This document shows, in pieces, positions 25,717 through 34,750 of a stretch of DNA of 64,000 bases. Below the pieces are notes generated by a model. The model was not told the DNA's origin and did no database searches. It saw nothing but the letters and a program-made list of their open reading frames with translations. A program made the position numbers and the translations under genes. Within the stretch, counting starts at the first letter, position 1. Each line of letters opens with the position of its first letter. Source of the stretch: an uncultured Alphaproteobacteria bacterium (GTDB taxonomy: Bacteria; Pseudomonadota; Alphaproteobacteria; RF32; CAG-239); contig CALYBC010000009.1 in NCBI GenBank assembly GCA_944393725.1, forward strand, positions 122,595-186,594, in the 5' to 3' direction.

Positions 25717-26665
25717 AAAAAATTGGTTGGTGTTATGTGGTATAATAATTGCCTGTTTGATGATTGCTACATGGGCAATTTGGTTAAAACAAAAAAGTAG
25801 TAGCAGTGATTTGCAAGGAAAGTTGGTCTTTGCCGCAACATACAACGAAGGTAGCAAAGTGGATAAGATTATAATTTCCGCAAAAGGTGAGAATGTAATA
25901 TTACGACAGAAAGATAGCTTTTGGTTGATTGAAAATATCAACGATTATTTTGCTGATTTTAGATTGATTCATTTGTTTTTATCTACGGTAAATAACAGCA
26001 TGTATATGATGAAAATACCCTATAATAAAAATGGTTTTAATGATTACGGGTTGCAAAATCCAGATGAGCAAAATGAAAATAGCGGAATATTGATTAAGAC
26101 TTATGCCGATGGCAAAAAATTAGATGAAGTCATTGTCGGAAAAAAAGCCGAAAATAAAGGCTATTTTTATTTAAGAAAGGTCGGTGATAAAAATATTTGG
26201 TTAGTAGACGGTAATTTTAGTTTGCCGACCAAATCTCGGTCTTGGTTGCTTAATCCGATTTTATCCGTGCCGCAGGATGCGGTAGAAAGTATTACGGTGG
26301 CAAAAAATTATATACAACGGGATAATAAAAATGCTTATTTTTTTAATGAGAAAGGAAAAAAAATAACTGCGGAACCTTTGCTTAATGCTTTGTACGCATT
26401 GAATATTGTTAATGCCGTTAAACAAAAGACAAATAATGAACCTGTGCGTGTTATAGATATAATAACTTTTTATGGATTGGAATATATCGTTAAATTATAT
26501 GAAAAAGATAAAAAAATATGGGCCGCGATAGATTTAACAACAACATCATTACCAATGTCACAAGTCAAAGAATATGTGCTCGAAAACAGCTTTCTTTATG
26601 ATGGCTGGATGTTTGAAATAGCCCCCGGTCAAGCTCATATATTGCGCGATTTTAGATTGGAATAA
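25709..26665 (+). CDS. DUF4340 domain protein
   Basis: A 318-residue protein with an N-terminal membrane anchor (about 5-27) and a periplasmic DUF4340 region: short beta-rich repeats such as VILRQKDSFWLIENI and FYLRKVGDKNIWLVDGNF (patterns at about 65-165). DUF4340 proteins travel with GldG-type ABC systems and are of unknown function. ATG 25709 is preferred, with AGGGA at six bases, over ATG 25703; it overlaps the GldG gene by eight bases, which completes a four-gene coupled operon. Confidence 0.83.
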   Translation: MSKKNWLVLCGIIIACLMIATWAIWLKQKSSSSDLQGKLVFAATYNEGSKVDKIIISAKGENVILRQKDSFWLIENINDYFADFRLIHLFLSTVNNSMYMMKIPYNKNGFNDYGLQNPDEQNENSGILIKTYADGKKLDEVIVGKKAENKGYFYLRKVGDKNIWLVDGNFSLPTKSRSWLLNPILSVPQDAVESITVAKNYIQRDNKNAYFFNEKGKKITAEPLLNALYALNIVNAVKQKTNNEPVRVIDIITFYGLEYIVKLYEKDKKIWAAIDLTTTSLPMSQVKEYVLENSFLYDGWMFEIAPGQAHILRDFRLE

Positions 26666-26687
26666 AAGAATATCTCGTTAAAAAAAA

Positions 26688-26716
26688 TTGCAATTCATAA
26701 TAAATTAAAATAATAT
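26688..26716 (+). promoter_or_regulatory. Candidate promoter of the msbA-like gene
   Basis: TTGCAA (26688-26693), a 17-base spacer and TAATAT (26711-26716), in the gap after the DUF4340 gene. Confidence 0.55.
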
Positions 26717-26753
26717 CAGTGGCGATAGTAGGTTAAATGTTTTATGGTGATTT

Positions 26754-28517
26754 ATGATAAAAAAAATAAAAGATAAAATAAAAAAATCGCAGATGGTTCG
26801 CGATTATTCAAAAATGTGGAAATATGTGAAGCCGTACTGGGGCAGGGCACTGTTGGCAATAGTAATAACTATTCCAATCGGTGCGATGGATGCGGTTATT
26901 GCGTGGGCTTTGAAACCATATATGGATGTGGTTATGGTGGAAAAAGGGACACAATATACAGCACTTATTCCGTTGGCGATTATTTTGTTTACTTTGGTGC
27001 AAAGTATATTTAACTATGTGTCTACATACCTAAATACTTGGGTGGGGCAGAAGGTCTCCATGGGGCTAAAATTAGATTTGTTTAGAAAGCTTTTGCACTA
27101 TAATGCTGCCTTTTTTGACAAGAGAAATTCGGGAGAGATTATTTATCGCTTTAATGGTGATGTCGATACAAGTTGCAGCGGATTATTGGCCAATCTTAAA
27201 TTATTTACAACGAGATTGTTTTCATCAATAGCGTTGGTTGCCGTGTTATTTTATAATTCTTGGCAGTTGGCAATCGTAGCTGTAATCGTGCTGGGCGCGG
27301 CTTTGTATCCGTTGATGTTGGTTAAGAAAAAGATTAAGCCAATCGTTGATAAGACAGTCTTTACAGGTTCGGAGGTCGTGACCCATTTTAATGAGACTTT
27401 TAGCGGTAACCGAATTATAGCTTCGTATAATCTTTATGATTATCAAACCGGAAGATTTAAAGATGCATTACAGAAATGCTTTAAACTCGGTATTAAAATG
27501 ACACAACGCACCGGTATTATGTCGCCGATGATGCATTTTATTGTGTCTTTAGGCGTGGCCGCGGTTATTTGGTTGGGCAGTTATTTGATTGTTACGCATG
27601 AAATAACTGCCGGAAACTTTGTTTCGTTTATTGCCGCACTGATTATGCTATATACTCCGATTAAAAACATCGGAAATAACTACAATGCCGTACAAGTAGC
27701 ACTATTGGCTATGGACAGAGTGTTTGAGCTTTTGGAAGGAACTCCCGATATTATCAATCGAGAGAATCCGGTGATTATGAAAGGGCTTAAAAAAGGTGTC
27801 GAGTACAAAGATGTTTGCTTTGAATATGAGCAAGGAAAGCCGATATTGAAACACATAAATCTTAAAATCAAAAAAGGTGAAACAATAGCATTTGTCGGTA
27901 ATTCCGGAGGCGGTAAGACCACAATGGTGAACTTGCTGCCTAGATTTTATGATGTGTCGTTCGGAGCTGTTTTGTTTGATGGGGTAGATGTAAGAGATAT
28001 AGAATTGGATTCTTTGAGAAATAATATTGCGATAGTCTTTCAAGATAATTTTCTGTTTTCGGGTACTATTCGTGATAATATTATGCTCGGAAACGAAAAA
28101 GCCTCTGAAAAACAAGTTATGGAGGCGGTTAAAAATGCTTGCTTGGATGAGTTTATAGCCGGATTGGATAAAGGGCTTGATACCAATATCGGTGAAAGGG
28201 GTGTGTTACTCTCAGGCGGACAGAAGCAAAGAATCGCCATTGCCAGAGCGTTCTTAAAAAATGCTCCGATTGTTATTTTGGATGAGGCAACATCGGCTTT
28301 GGATAATAAGTCTGAAGCCGTGGTACAACAAGCAGTCGATAATTTGATGAAAGATAGAACGGTGTTTATTATTGCTCACCGTTTATCAACCGTTAGGAAT
28401 GCCGATAAAATTGCCGTTATCAATTACGGAGAGTTGGTGGAGATTGGTACTCATGACGAGCTCATCGAAAAAGAAGGTTCAATTTATGCTTCGTTGTATC
28501 ATTCGCAGTTAAAGTAA
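26754..28517 (+). CDS. msbA: MsbA-like lipid A/multidrug ABC exporter
   Basis: Fused membrane-ATPase half-transporter (587 residues), homodimeric in the family, flipping lipid A-core or exporting lipophilic compounds. Six helices lie in about residues 25-310. The ATPase domain carries Walker A GNSGGGKTTM, Q-loop FQDNFLF, signature [14 protein letters not shown], Walker B PIVILDEATSALD and the switch IAHRLST. It has its own candidate promoter. The MsbA call rests on overall similarity; a general exporter cannot be excluded. Confidence 0.85.
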   Translation: MIKKIKDKIKKSQMVRDYSKMWKYVKPYWGRALLAIVITIPIGAMDAVIAWALKPYMDVVMVEKGTQYTALIPLAIILFTLVQSIFNYVSTYLNTWVGQKVSMGLKLDLFRKLLHYNAAFFDKRNSGEIIYRFNGDVDTSCSGLLANLKLFTTRLFSSIALVAVLFYNSWQLAIVAVIVLGAALYPLMLVKKKIKPIVDKTVFTGSEVVTHFNETFSGNRIIASYNLYDYQTGRFKDALQKCFKLGIKMTQRTGIMSPMMHFIVSLGVAAVIWLGSYLIVTHEITAGNFVSFIAALIMLYTPIKNIGNNYNAVQVALLAMDRVFELLEGTPDIINRENPVIMKGLKKGVEYKDVCFEYEQGKPILKHINLKIKKGETIAFVGNSGGGKTTMVNLLPRFYDVSFGAVLFDGVDVRDIELDSLRNNIAIVFQDNFLFSGTIRDNIMLGNEKASEKQVMEAVKNACLDEFIAGLDKGLDTNIGERGVLLSGGQKQRIAIARAFLKNAPIVILDEATSALDNKSEAVVQQAVDNLMKDRTVFIIAHRLSTVRNADKIAVINYGELVEIGTHDELIEKEGSIYASLYHSQLK

Positions 28518-28526
28518 TTAAGTATG

Positions 28527-28556
28527 AGGTTTGCCGATGAGGGTAAACCTTATTTT
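28527..28556 (+). terminator. Possible terminator after msbA
   Basis: A 9-bp stem (AGGTTTGCC / GGTAAACCT, with one G-U pair) followed by TATTTT. The T-run is short, so termination may be partial. Confidence 0.5.
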
Positions 28557-28614
28557 AATAATTGGACGGTACAATGCAAAATTGTGGTAATTTTTATAAG
28601 AAAGGTCTGTAACA

Positions 28615-31209
28615 ATGACAAATAAAACAGTCAAGACAGCAAAAGATTTGGAAGCCTTGATTAAAAAAGTTAAGGAAGCTCAAAGAGTTTTTGCGACTTT
28701 TGATCAAGAAACCGTAAATAAAATCTTTAAGGCTGCCGCAACCGCCGCCGATATGGCGCGTATTCCTTTGGCTAAAATGGCCGTCGAAGATACCGGTATG
28801 GGTGTGGTGGAAGACAAGATAATTAAGAATCATTTCGCCTCGGAATATATCTATAATAAATATAAAAATGAAAAAACTTGCGGAATTATAAAATCTGATA
28901 AGACAAACGGCGTAAAAATCGTGGGCGAGCCGTTGGGAGTTATTGCCGGTGTTGTTCCTACAACCAACCCGACTTCTACGGCTATATTTAAATCTTTGAT
29001 ATGCTTAAAGACCAGAAATGCAATCATCTTTTCTCCGCATCCGAGAGCTAAAAAATCAACAATCGAGGCAGCTAAAGTTGTATACGAAGCAGCCGTTAAA
29101 GCCGGTGCGCCAGAAAATATTATCGGATGGATTGATGAGCCGTCTATTGAGTTGACTGATTTGTTGATGACGCATCCTGATATTGACGGAATTTTAGCTA
29201 CCGGCGGTCCGGGCATGGTTAAGGCTGCTTATTCCTCCGGTAAACCGGCACTGGGCGTCGGGGCCGGTAATGTGCCTGCAATTATCGATGAAACCGCCGA
29301 TGTAGAAATGGCCGTTTCTTATATCTTGATGTCTAAAACATTTGATAACGGTATGATTTGTGCTTCGGAGCAGTCAGTCATTGCTTTGAAGCCTGTATAT
29401 GAAAAAGTTAAAAAAGAATTTGTATTTAGAGGAGCATATTTGCTTAATGCCAAAGAGGCCGAAAAATTATCAAAAATCATTCTAACTCCTAAGGGGGTAA
29501 ATCCGGAGATAGTCGGTCAGCCGGCAGTTAAGATTGCTAAAATGGCAGGAATTAATGTTCCTGAACATACTAAAATACTTTTGGCTGAGCAAACAGTTAT
29601 TGATGTCGCAAATCCTTACGCTCATGAAAAATTGTCTCCGATTTTGACTTTGTATCAGGCAGATGATTTTGAAACCGCAGTAGAAAAAGCTCTGCACTTG
29701 GTCGAATTAGGCGGTATGGGACATACTTCGGTTTTGTATACCGATACCAGAAAGCAAGACAGAGTTGATTATTTTGCAAAGAAACTCCCGACCGGAAGAT
29801 TATTGATTAATTCTCCTTCTTCTCAAGGGGGAATCGGCGATTTGTTTAACTTTAGACTTGAACCTTCGTTGACTTTGGGGTGCGGCTCTTGGGGCGGAAA
29901 CTCCGTGAGCGAAAATGTGGGGGTTAAACATTTGTTGAATTATAAAACCGTTGCCGAAAGGAGAGAAAATATGTTGTGGTTTAGAGTGCCGCCAAAAATT
30001 TATTTCAAACGCGGGGCAACGGATTTTGCTTTACGCGAATTGGAAGGTAAAAAAAGAGCGTTTATTGTTACCGATCGTTATTTGTTCGATTCGGGAATGG
30101 TTAATGCTATTACCAATGTGTTGGAAGAATTAAATATTGAATATCAAATTTTCTTTGATGTTAAGCCGGATCCTACAATTTCTACCATTGAAGAAGCTCT
30201 GGTTATGATTAATGTCTTCAAGCCGGATGTCTTTATTTCATTTGGCGGCGGCTCACCGATGGATGCTGCTAAAATTATGTGGCTTAAATACGAAAGACCT
30301 GATATTAAATTTGAAGATATTGCAATGCGCTTTATGGATATCAGAAAACGTATTTGTACAATCGGCGATTTGGGACAGAAGGCAATTATGGTCGCTATTC
30401 CGACTACATCCGGTACCGGTTCGGAAGTTACGCCTTTTGCGGTTATTACCGATGATGAAAACCATGTAAAATATGCTATTGCCGATTATGCGTTAACGCC
30501 TAATATGGCAATCGTTGATGCTAACTTTGTTGACAATATGCCCAAAGGCTTAACTTCTGCCGGCGGTATCGATGCTCTTGTGCATGCTATTGAGGCTTAT
30601 GTGTCGGTAATGGCAACAAACTTTACCAATTCTGCAGCCTTGGAAGCAGCCAAACAAGTAGTAAGATATTTGCCTCGCGCTTATAAAAACGGAGTTAATG
30701 ATCCTATAGCCAGAGAAAAAATGCATCACGCCGCAACTATTGCCGGTATGGCTTTTGCCAATGCTTTCTTAGGCTTGTGCCACTCTATGGCTCATAAACT
30801 CGGTGCAGCATTTAATATTCCGCACGGTATTGCCAATGCATTGCTGATTTGTCAGGTCATTAAATATAATGCTACTGATTGTCCGCGTAAGCAGGCAATC
30901 TTCCCGCAATATAAAATGCCGGAAGCTAAAAAAAGATATGCGCAGATAGCCAGCAACTTAAAACTCAAAGGGAAAACCGATGATGAAAAAGTTGCGGCAT
31001 TGATAGATGCCATTGTTGAGTTGAAAAAGGAAATCGAAATTCCGGCTTCAATCAAAGAATGGGGCATCTCTAAAAAAGATTTTGAAGCCAAACTTGATTG
31101 GTTGGTGGAAAATGCTTTTGATGATCAATGCACGGGAGCAAATCCGGTATATCCGTTAATGGAAGATATCAGAAAAATTTATCTGGATGCTTTTGAAGGT
31201 AAAATATAA
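28615..31209 (+). CDS. adhE: Bifunctional aldehyde-alcohol dehydrogenase AdhE
   Basis: Reduces acetyl-CoA to acetaldehyde and then ethanol with two NADH, the main ethanol-forming step of fermentation. The N-terminal aldehyde dehydrogenase half (about 1-440) has the catalytic Cys in GMICASEQS (C249). The C-terminal iron-dependent alcohol dehydrogenase half (about 455-864) has GGGSPMDAAK, TTSGTGSEVTPFAV and the iron-binding GLCHSMAHKLGAAF and PHGIANA. At 864 residues it is full length; AdhE normally forms helical spirosomes. AAAGG precedes the ATG. It is directly upstream of the hydrogenase cluster, so ethanol and H2 formation are probably co-ordinated. Confidence 0.97.
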   Translation: MTNKTVKTAKDLEALIKKVKEAQRVFATFDQETVNKIFKAAATAADMARIPLAKMAVEDTGMGVVEDKIIKNHFASEYIYNKYKNEKTCGIIKSDKTNGVKIVGEPLGVIAGVVPTTNPTSTAIFKSLICLKTRNAIIFSPHPRAKKSTIEAAKVVYEAAVKAGAPENIIGWIDEPSIELTDLLMTHPDIDGILATGGPGMVKAAYSSGKPALGVGAGNVPAIIDETADVEMAVSYILMSKTFDNGMICASEQSVIALKPVYEKVKKEFVFRGAYLLNAKEAEKLSKIILTPKGVNPEIVGQPAVKIAKMAGINVPEHTKILLAEQTVIDVANPYAHEKLSPILTLYQADDFETAVEKALHLVELGGMGHTSVLYTDTRKQDRVDYFAKKLPTGRLLINSPSSQGGIGDLFNFRLEPSLTLGCGSWGGNSVSENVGVKHLLNYKTVAERRENMLWFRVPPKIYFKRGATDFALRELEGKKRAFIVTDRYLFDSGMVNAITNVLEELNIEYQIFFDVKPDPTISTIEEALVMINVFKPDVFISFGGGSPMDAAKIMWLKYERPDIKFEDIAMRFMDIRKRICTIGDLGQKAIMVAIPTTSGTGSEVTPFAVITDDENHVKYAIADYALTPNMAIVDANFVDNMPKGLTSAGGIDALVHAIEAYVSVMATNFTNSAALEAAKQVVRYLPRAYKNGVNDPIAREKMHHAATIAGMAFANAFLGLCHSMAHKLGAAFNIPHGIANALLICQVIKYNATDCPRKQAIFPQYKMPEAKKRYAQIASNLKLKGKTDDEKVAALIDAIVELKKEIEIPASIKEWGISKKDFEAKLDWLVENAFDDQCTGANPVYPLMEDIRKIYLDAFEGKI

Positions 31210-31265
31210 ACTGATATTATAAAAAAAATAAAACCCCGTCAATCTTTGTAGAGGAGGATAAGATT

Positions 31266-31508
31266 ATGGCAAATAAAATACAGATTTGTATGGGTAGTTC
31301 TTGTTTTGCAAGAGGAAACAGCAAAAATTTGCAAATCATTACCCAATATCTCAAGGAACATAATCTTGATGTCAAGGTAGAGTTGTCTGGTTTGAGATGC
31401 TGTAATATGTGTGCTAAAGGTCCTAATCTTACGATTGACGGGGTTGAATATCATAATGTTGATGCCGGTACTTTGGTCGATATTTTAGATAAAGCTTTTA
31501 AGGAGTAA
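31266..31508 (+). CDS. Thioredoxin-like [2Fe-2S] ferredoxin
   Basis: An 80-residue protein of the NuoE/TRX-like [2Fe-2S] type. Cluster ligands are CMGSSC (residues 8-13) and the later CCNMC (about 45-49) followed by AKGPNL, the usual C-x4-C ... C-x3-C arrangement. It probably passes electrons to or from the hydrogenase-like protein encoded six bases downstream. GAGGAGG precedes the ATG. A second gene of this type lies at 34475. Confidence 0.88.
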   Translation: MANKIQICMGSSCFARGNSKNLQIITQYLKEHNLDVKVELSGLRCCNMCAKGPNLTIDGVEYHNVDAGTLVDILDKAFKE

Positions 31509-31514
31509 TGCCGA

Positions 31515-33272
31515 ATGTCCAGCCGCGAACATCCTCTGTTTACCATTAAAAATGATTGTCAGGACTGTTATAAGTGCGTTAGAGAATGTCCGGTTAAGGC
31601 AATTAAAATTGAAGATAATTCGGCGCAGATTGTACCGGAGTTGTGTGTGGCTTGCGGTAAGTGCTATAAAGTTTGTCCGGTCAGAGCTAAGCAAGACCGA
31701 GATGATGTGCCGAGAGTGAAAAATATGATTGCGGCCGGAGAAAGGGTTTATATATCTTTGGCTCCATCGTGGATTGCAGAGTTTGATAATACCACAAAAG
31801 AACAACTTCTTACCGCAATAAAAAAGCTTGGATTTAAGGGCGTAAGCGAAACCGCTTTGGGAGCCGAAGAAGTGTCTGCTCATGTGGCCGATTTCTTGGC
31901 TGATAAAAAAGAGGGCGTTTTCCTTTCAACCGCATGTCCGGCATTTGTTGAGTATATAAACAAGTATATGCCGGAGTTGACTGCTGATTTAACTCCGGTA
32001 TTGTCACCGGTTTTGGCTCACTGCAAGTTGATGCGTGACAAATTGGGGCAAGATATTAAAATCGTTTTTGTCGGGCCTTGCATCGCCAAAAAATTTGAGG
32101 CCGACCGTAATGCTAATTTATTGAACTTGAGTATCTCGTTTAGAGATTTACGGCGTTGGTTTCGCGAAGCCGGAATTAATTATCACACCATAGAAGCCGA
32201 AAACGGAATAGATTTCATATACAAAAGAGCGGAAGAGGGTAGGTATTATCCCATTGAAGGCGGTATGATAGAAACAATTAAACCATATGGTAAGACTAAT
32301 CATGTTTATATGATGCAGTTAACCGGATTGGAAAATATTCAACGCGAGTTGGCAGATATTAAAGGTTCTTTGCCGGATTATCCGATTTTTATTGAATGTC
32401 TGGCTTGTGAAGGCGGATGTGTTAACGGACCTTGTACCCGAAATATAAAATCAGGTTTTGAAAAAAGAGCCAAAGTGCTTAAAGATGCACATAAAACTGA
32501 TATGACGGGAAATAGGATTCCGGAGGAAGATATTTCTAAAAATTATCAAGAAAAGCCCATCGAAAATCATAGTTATACCGAAGAACAGATTAGGCGGGTA
32601 TTGGCAATGCTCGGCAAATATACGGTTGAAGATGAAATTAATTGTAATGCCTGCGGTTATGATAATTGCCGAAATTTTGCCAAAGCCATATTGGATGGTA
32701 AGGCTGAGATTGATATGTGTGTATCTCATATTAAACAACAAGCTCAGCGTAAAGCAAATGCCTTGTTAAAATGCATTCCTTCTCCGATTGTCATCGTTAA
32801 CTCTAAGCTTTCGATTATGGAGTATAACGATTATTTTGTTAATGAGTTTTGGGATGATGAAGAACATAGCGATATCTATGATAAAAATAATCTAATCGGT
32901 GCTAATTTACGCGATTTTGTGAGCTTTACCAATTTATTCTCGGCATCGCTCGATTTGGGAGAAGATGTTAAAAGAGAAAATGCTCGCAACAAAAATAAAC
33001 TCTATGATGTTATGGTGTTTAACATTGAGCAAAAACAAGTAGTCGGAGGGGTTATTGAAGATGTTACCAAAGTCGAGATAAAACGCGAAAAAATTGCCGA
33101 AAAAGCTAAGGAAGTTATTGAAAAGAATTTAGCGACCGTGCAACAAATTGCCTGTACTTTAGGTGAACATATGGCCGAAACCGAAGTGTTATTGCGCTCA
33201 ATTGCCAAAGACTATGCCGCCGATGATTATGATAAACCAAGTGTGACCATTCGTAATAAAAGGGATGATTAA
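31515..33272 (+). CDS. hydS: Sensory [FeFe]-hydrogenase with PAS domain (HydS-like)
   Basis: A 585-residue protein. Two [4Fe-4S] ferredoxin motifs come first (CQDCYKCVREC at 15-25 and CVACGKCYKVC at 44-54), then an H-cluster domain (about 75-335), a further Fe-S domain (C377, C380, C385, C402) and a PAS domain (about 415-525) ending in a charged helix. The H-cluster motifs are modified: L1 is STACPAF (ligand C141, with Ala140 where catalytic hydrogenases have the proton-relay Cys), L2 is VGPCIAKKFEA (C189), and L3 is ECLACEGGC (C298, C302; Leu for Met). This pattern, with a C-terminal PAS, is that of sensory group hydrogenases such as Thermotoga HydS. The neighbouring SpoIIE-type phosphatase suits an H2-sensing relay. 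Confidence 0.88.
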   Translation: MSSREHPLFTIKNDCQDCYKCVRECPVKAIKIEDNSAQIVPELCVACGKCYKVCPVRAKQDRDDVPRVKNMIAAGERVYISLAPSWIAEFDNTTKEQLLTAIKKLGFKGVSETALGAEEVSAHVADFLADKKEGVFLSTACPAFVEYINKYMPELTADLTPVLSPVLAHCKLMRDKLGQDIKIVFVGPCIAKKFEADRNANLLNLSISFRDLRRWFREAGINYHTIEAENGIDFIYKRAEEGRYYPIEGGMIETIKPYGKTNHVYMMQLTGLENIQRELADIKGSLPDYPIFIECLACEGGCVNGPCTRNIKSGFEKRAKVLKDAHKTDMTGNRIPEEDISKNYQEKPIENHSYTEEQIRRVLAMLGKYTVEDEINCNACGYDNCRNFAKAILDGKAEIDMCVSHIKQQAQRKANALLKCIPSPIVIVNSKLSIMEYNDYFVNEFWDDEEHSDIYDKNNLIGANLRDFVSFTNLFSASLDLGEDVKRENARNKNKLYDVMVFNIEQKQVVGGVIEDVTKVEIKREKIAEKAKEVIEKNLATVQQIACTLGEHMAETEVLLRSIAKDYAADDYDKPSVTIRNKRDD

Positions 33273-33275
33273 GAA

Positions 33276-34451
33276 TTGAGCGATTCACTTTTTATTGAAA
33301 TAGGCTCTTATCAAGAACATAAAGCTTCCGAAAGTTGTTTCGGTGACGCTATTCTTTCGGAAAAATTGCCCGAGGAGCAAAGAATTATTTCCGTTTTATC
33401 TGATGGCTTGGGTAGTGGTGTTAAAGCCAATATTCTTTCATCCATGACAACAAGAATGGCAATGAAATTTGTAGAAAGTGATTTGGATTTGGTTCGCTCG
33501 GCCGAGGTTATGATGCAGGCATTACCGGTGTGCCAGATAAGAAAAATAAGCTATGCAACTTTCTCAATAATAGATGCAACTTTGGAAGGAAAAACCCGTA
33601 TTTATGAAATGGATAATCCACAGTGCTTTGTGGTGCGTGATTTTCAACAATACCATCCGGCACATCATGAAATTTCTTCGGAAAATTGGAAAGACAGAGT
33701 TATTAATGTTTATCAATTTGTAGCTAAAGAAGAAGACCGCATCATTATTATGTCGGACGGGGTTACTCAGGCCGGACTGGGTAATCCGAAATATCCTCTG
33801 GGCTGGCAAAGGGATGGAGTGTGGAAATTTATTGAAAATCAGGTGCGGCGACACCCGCATATCTCGGCTAAAGATTTGGCCGAAGCGATAGTGAAAGAAG
33901 CTCTGACCAAAGAAAAAGACGGTAAAGCCGGCGATGATATCAGCTGTGTGGTGGTGTACTACCGAAAACCTCGCAAGTTGTTGCTTTTAAGCGGACCACC
34001 GTTTGATGAAGAAAAAGACCACGAAATTGCTGAAATGATTGATTATTATGACGGTAAAACCGCTATTTGCGGCGGTACAACCGCTAATATAATCGAAAGA
34101 GAGCTTTGTCTTAAATGCGAAATGGATAAAACTTCATTTGATCCTAACATACCGATGGCTTCAATAATGCCCGGAATTGACTTGGTTACCGAGGGTATTC
34201 TCACTTTGACCGAGGTTTACCGAATGTTAAAAGAAGGAATCGATGAAAACAAAGATAATGCGGCAACCAGATTGGCAAAGCTGTTGCTCGATTCCGATAA
34301 GATAGATTTTGTTATCGGAACCAAAATAAATGAAGCTCATCAGGATCCAAATTTGCCGATGGAGCTTGACATTCGTCGAAATATTGTTAAAAAGATTTTT
34401 AGGATTTTACAAAGTAAGTTCTTAAAAGAAATTACGGTGAAATATGTTTAA
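33276..34451 (+). CDS. SpoIIE-type PP2C protein phosphatase
   Basis: A 391-residue serine/threonine phosphatase of the PP2C/SpoIIE class. Metal-binding Asp motifs are VLSDGLGSG, IIIMSDGVTQAG and AGDDISCVVV in the first 230 residues. A C-terminal region of about 160 residues (from KLLLLSGPP) is conserved with hydrogenase-linked homologues but has no domain I can name. The start is TTG 33276, three bases after the HydS stop; ATG alternatives would remove the first strands. It probably dephosphorylates a regulator in response to the HydS state. Similar hydrogenase/phosphatase pairs occur in Clostridia-type hfs clusters. Confidence 0.87.
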   Translation: MSDSLFIEIGSYQEHKASESCFGDAILSEKLPEEQRIISVLSDGLGSGVKANILSSMTTRMAMKFVESDLDLVRSAEVMMQALPVCQIRKISYATFSIIDATLEGKTRIYEMDNPQCFVVRDFQQYHPAHHEISSENWKDRVINVYQFVAKEEDRIIIMSDGVTQAGLGNPKYPLGWQRDGVWKFIENQVRRHPHISAKDLAEAIVKEALTKEKDGKAGDDISCVVVYYRKPRKLLLLSGPPFDEEKDHEIAEMIDYYDGKTAICGGTTANIIERELCLKCEMDKTSFDPNIPMASIMPGIDLVTEGILTLTEVYRMLKEGIDENKDNAATRLAKLLLDSDKIDFVIGTKINEAHQDPNLPMELDIRRNIVKKIFRILQSKFLKEITVKYV

Positions 34452-34474
34452 CCCTTAAAAGAAGGATTTGTCCC

Positions 34475-34750
34475 ATGGAAAAAATACAGGTAAAAATCTG
34501 TGCCGGAACTGCTTGCTTCGTAATGGGAGCTCCGCAAATACAGGCTCTGGAGTTTTCAATGCCCGAGGATTTGGTCGATAAAATCGAAGTTACCGAAGTG
34601 AGATGTATGAATCATTGCTCACAAGGTAAAGGATACAATAAAGGACCATTCGTTGAAATAAACGGAGAAGTTGTTGAAGAAGCTACTATGGAAAAAGTCC
34701 TTACCAAAATTAGAGATTTGATTGCCAAAGAGGAAGAAGAAAAGTGTTAA
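34475..34750 (+). CDS. Thioredoxin-like [2Fe-2S] ferredoxin (second)
   Basis: A 91-residue protein of the same fold as the one at 31266: ligands CAGTAC (9-14) and CMNHC (about 44-48) followed by a Gly-rich stretch and FVEINGEVVEEAT. AGAAGGA lies upstream of the ATG. The end overlaps the next hydrogenase gene by seven bases, so it is probably its electron partner. A Glu-rich C-terminus precedes the stop. Confidence 0.87.
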   Translation: MEKIQVKICAGTACFVMGAPQIQALEFSMPEDLVDKIEVTEVRCMNHCSQGKGYNKGPFVEINGEVVEEATMEKVLTKIRDLIAKEEEEKC

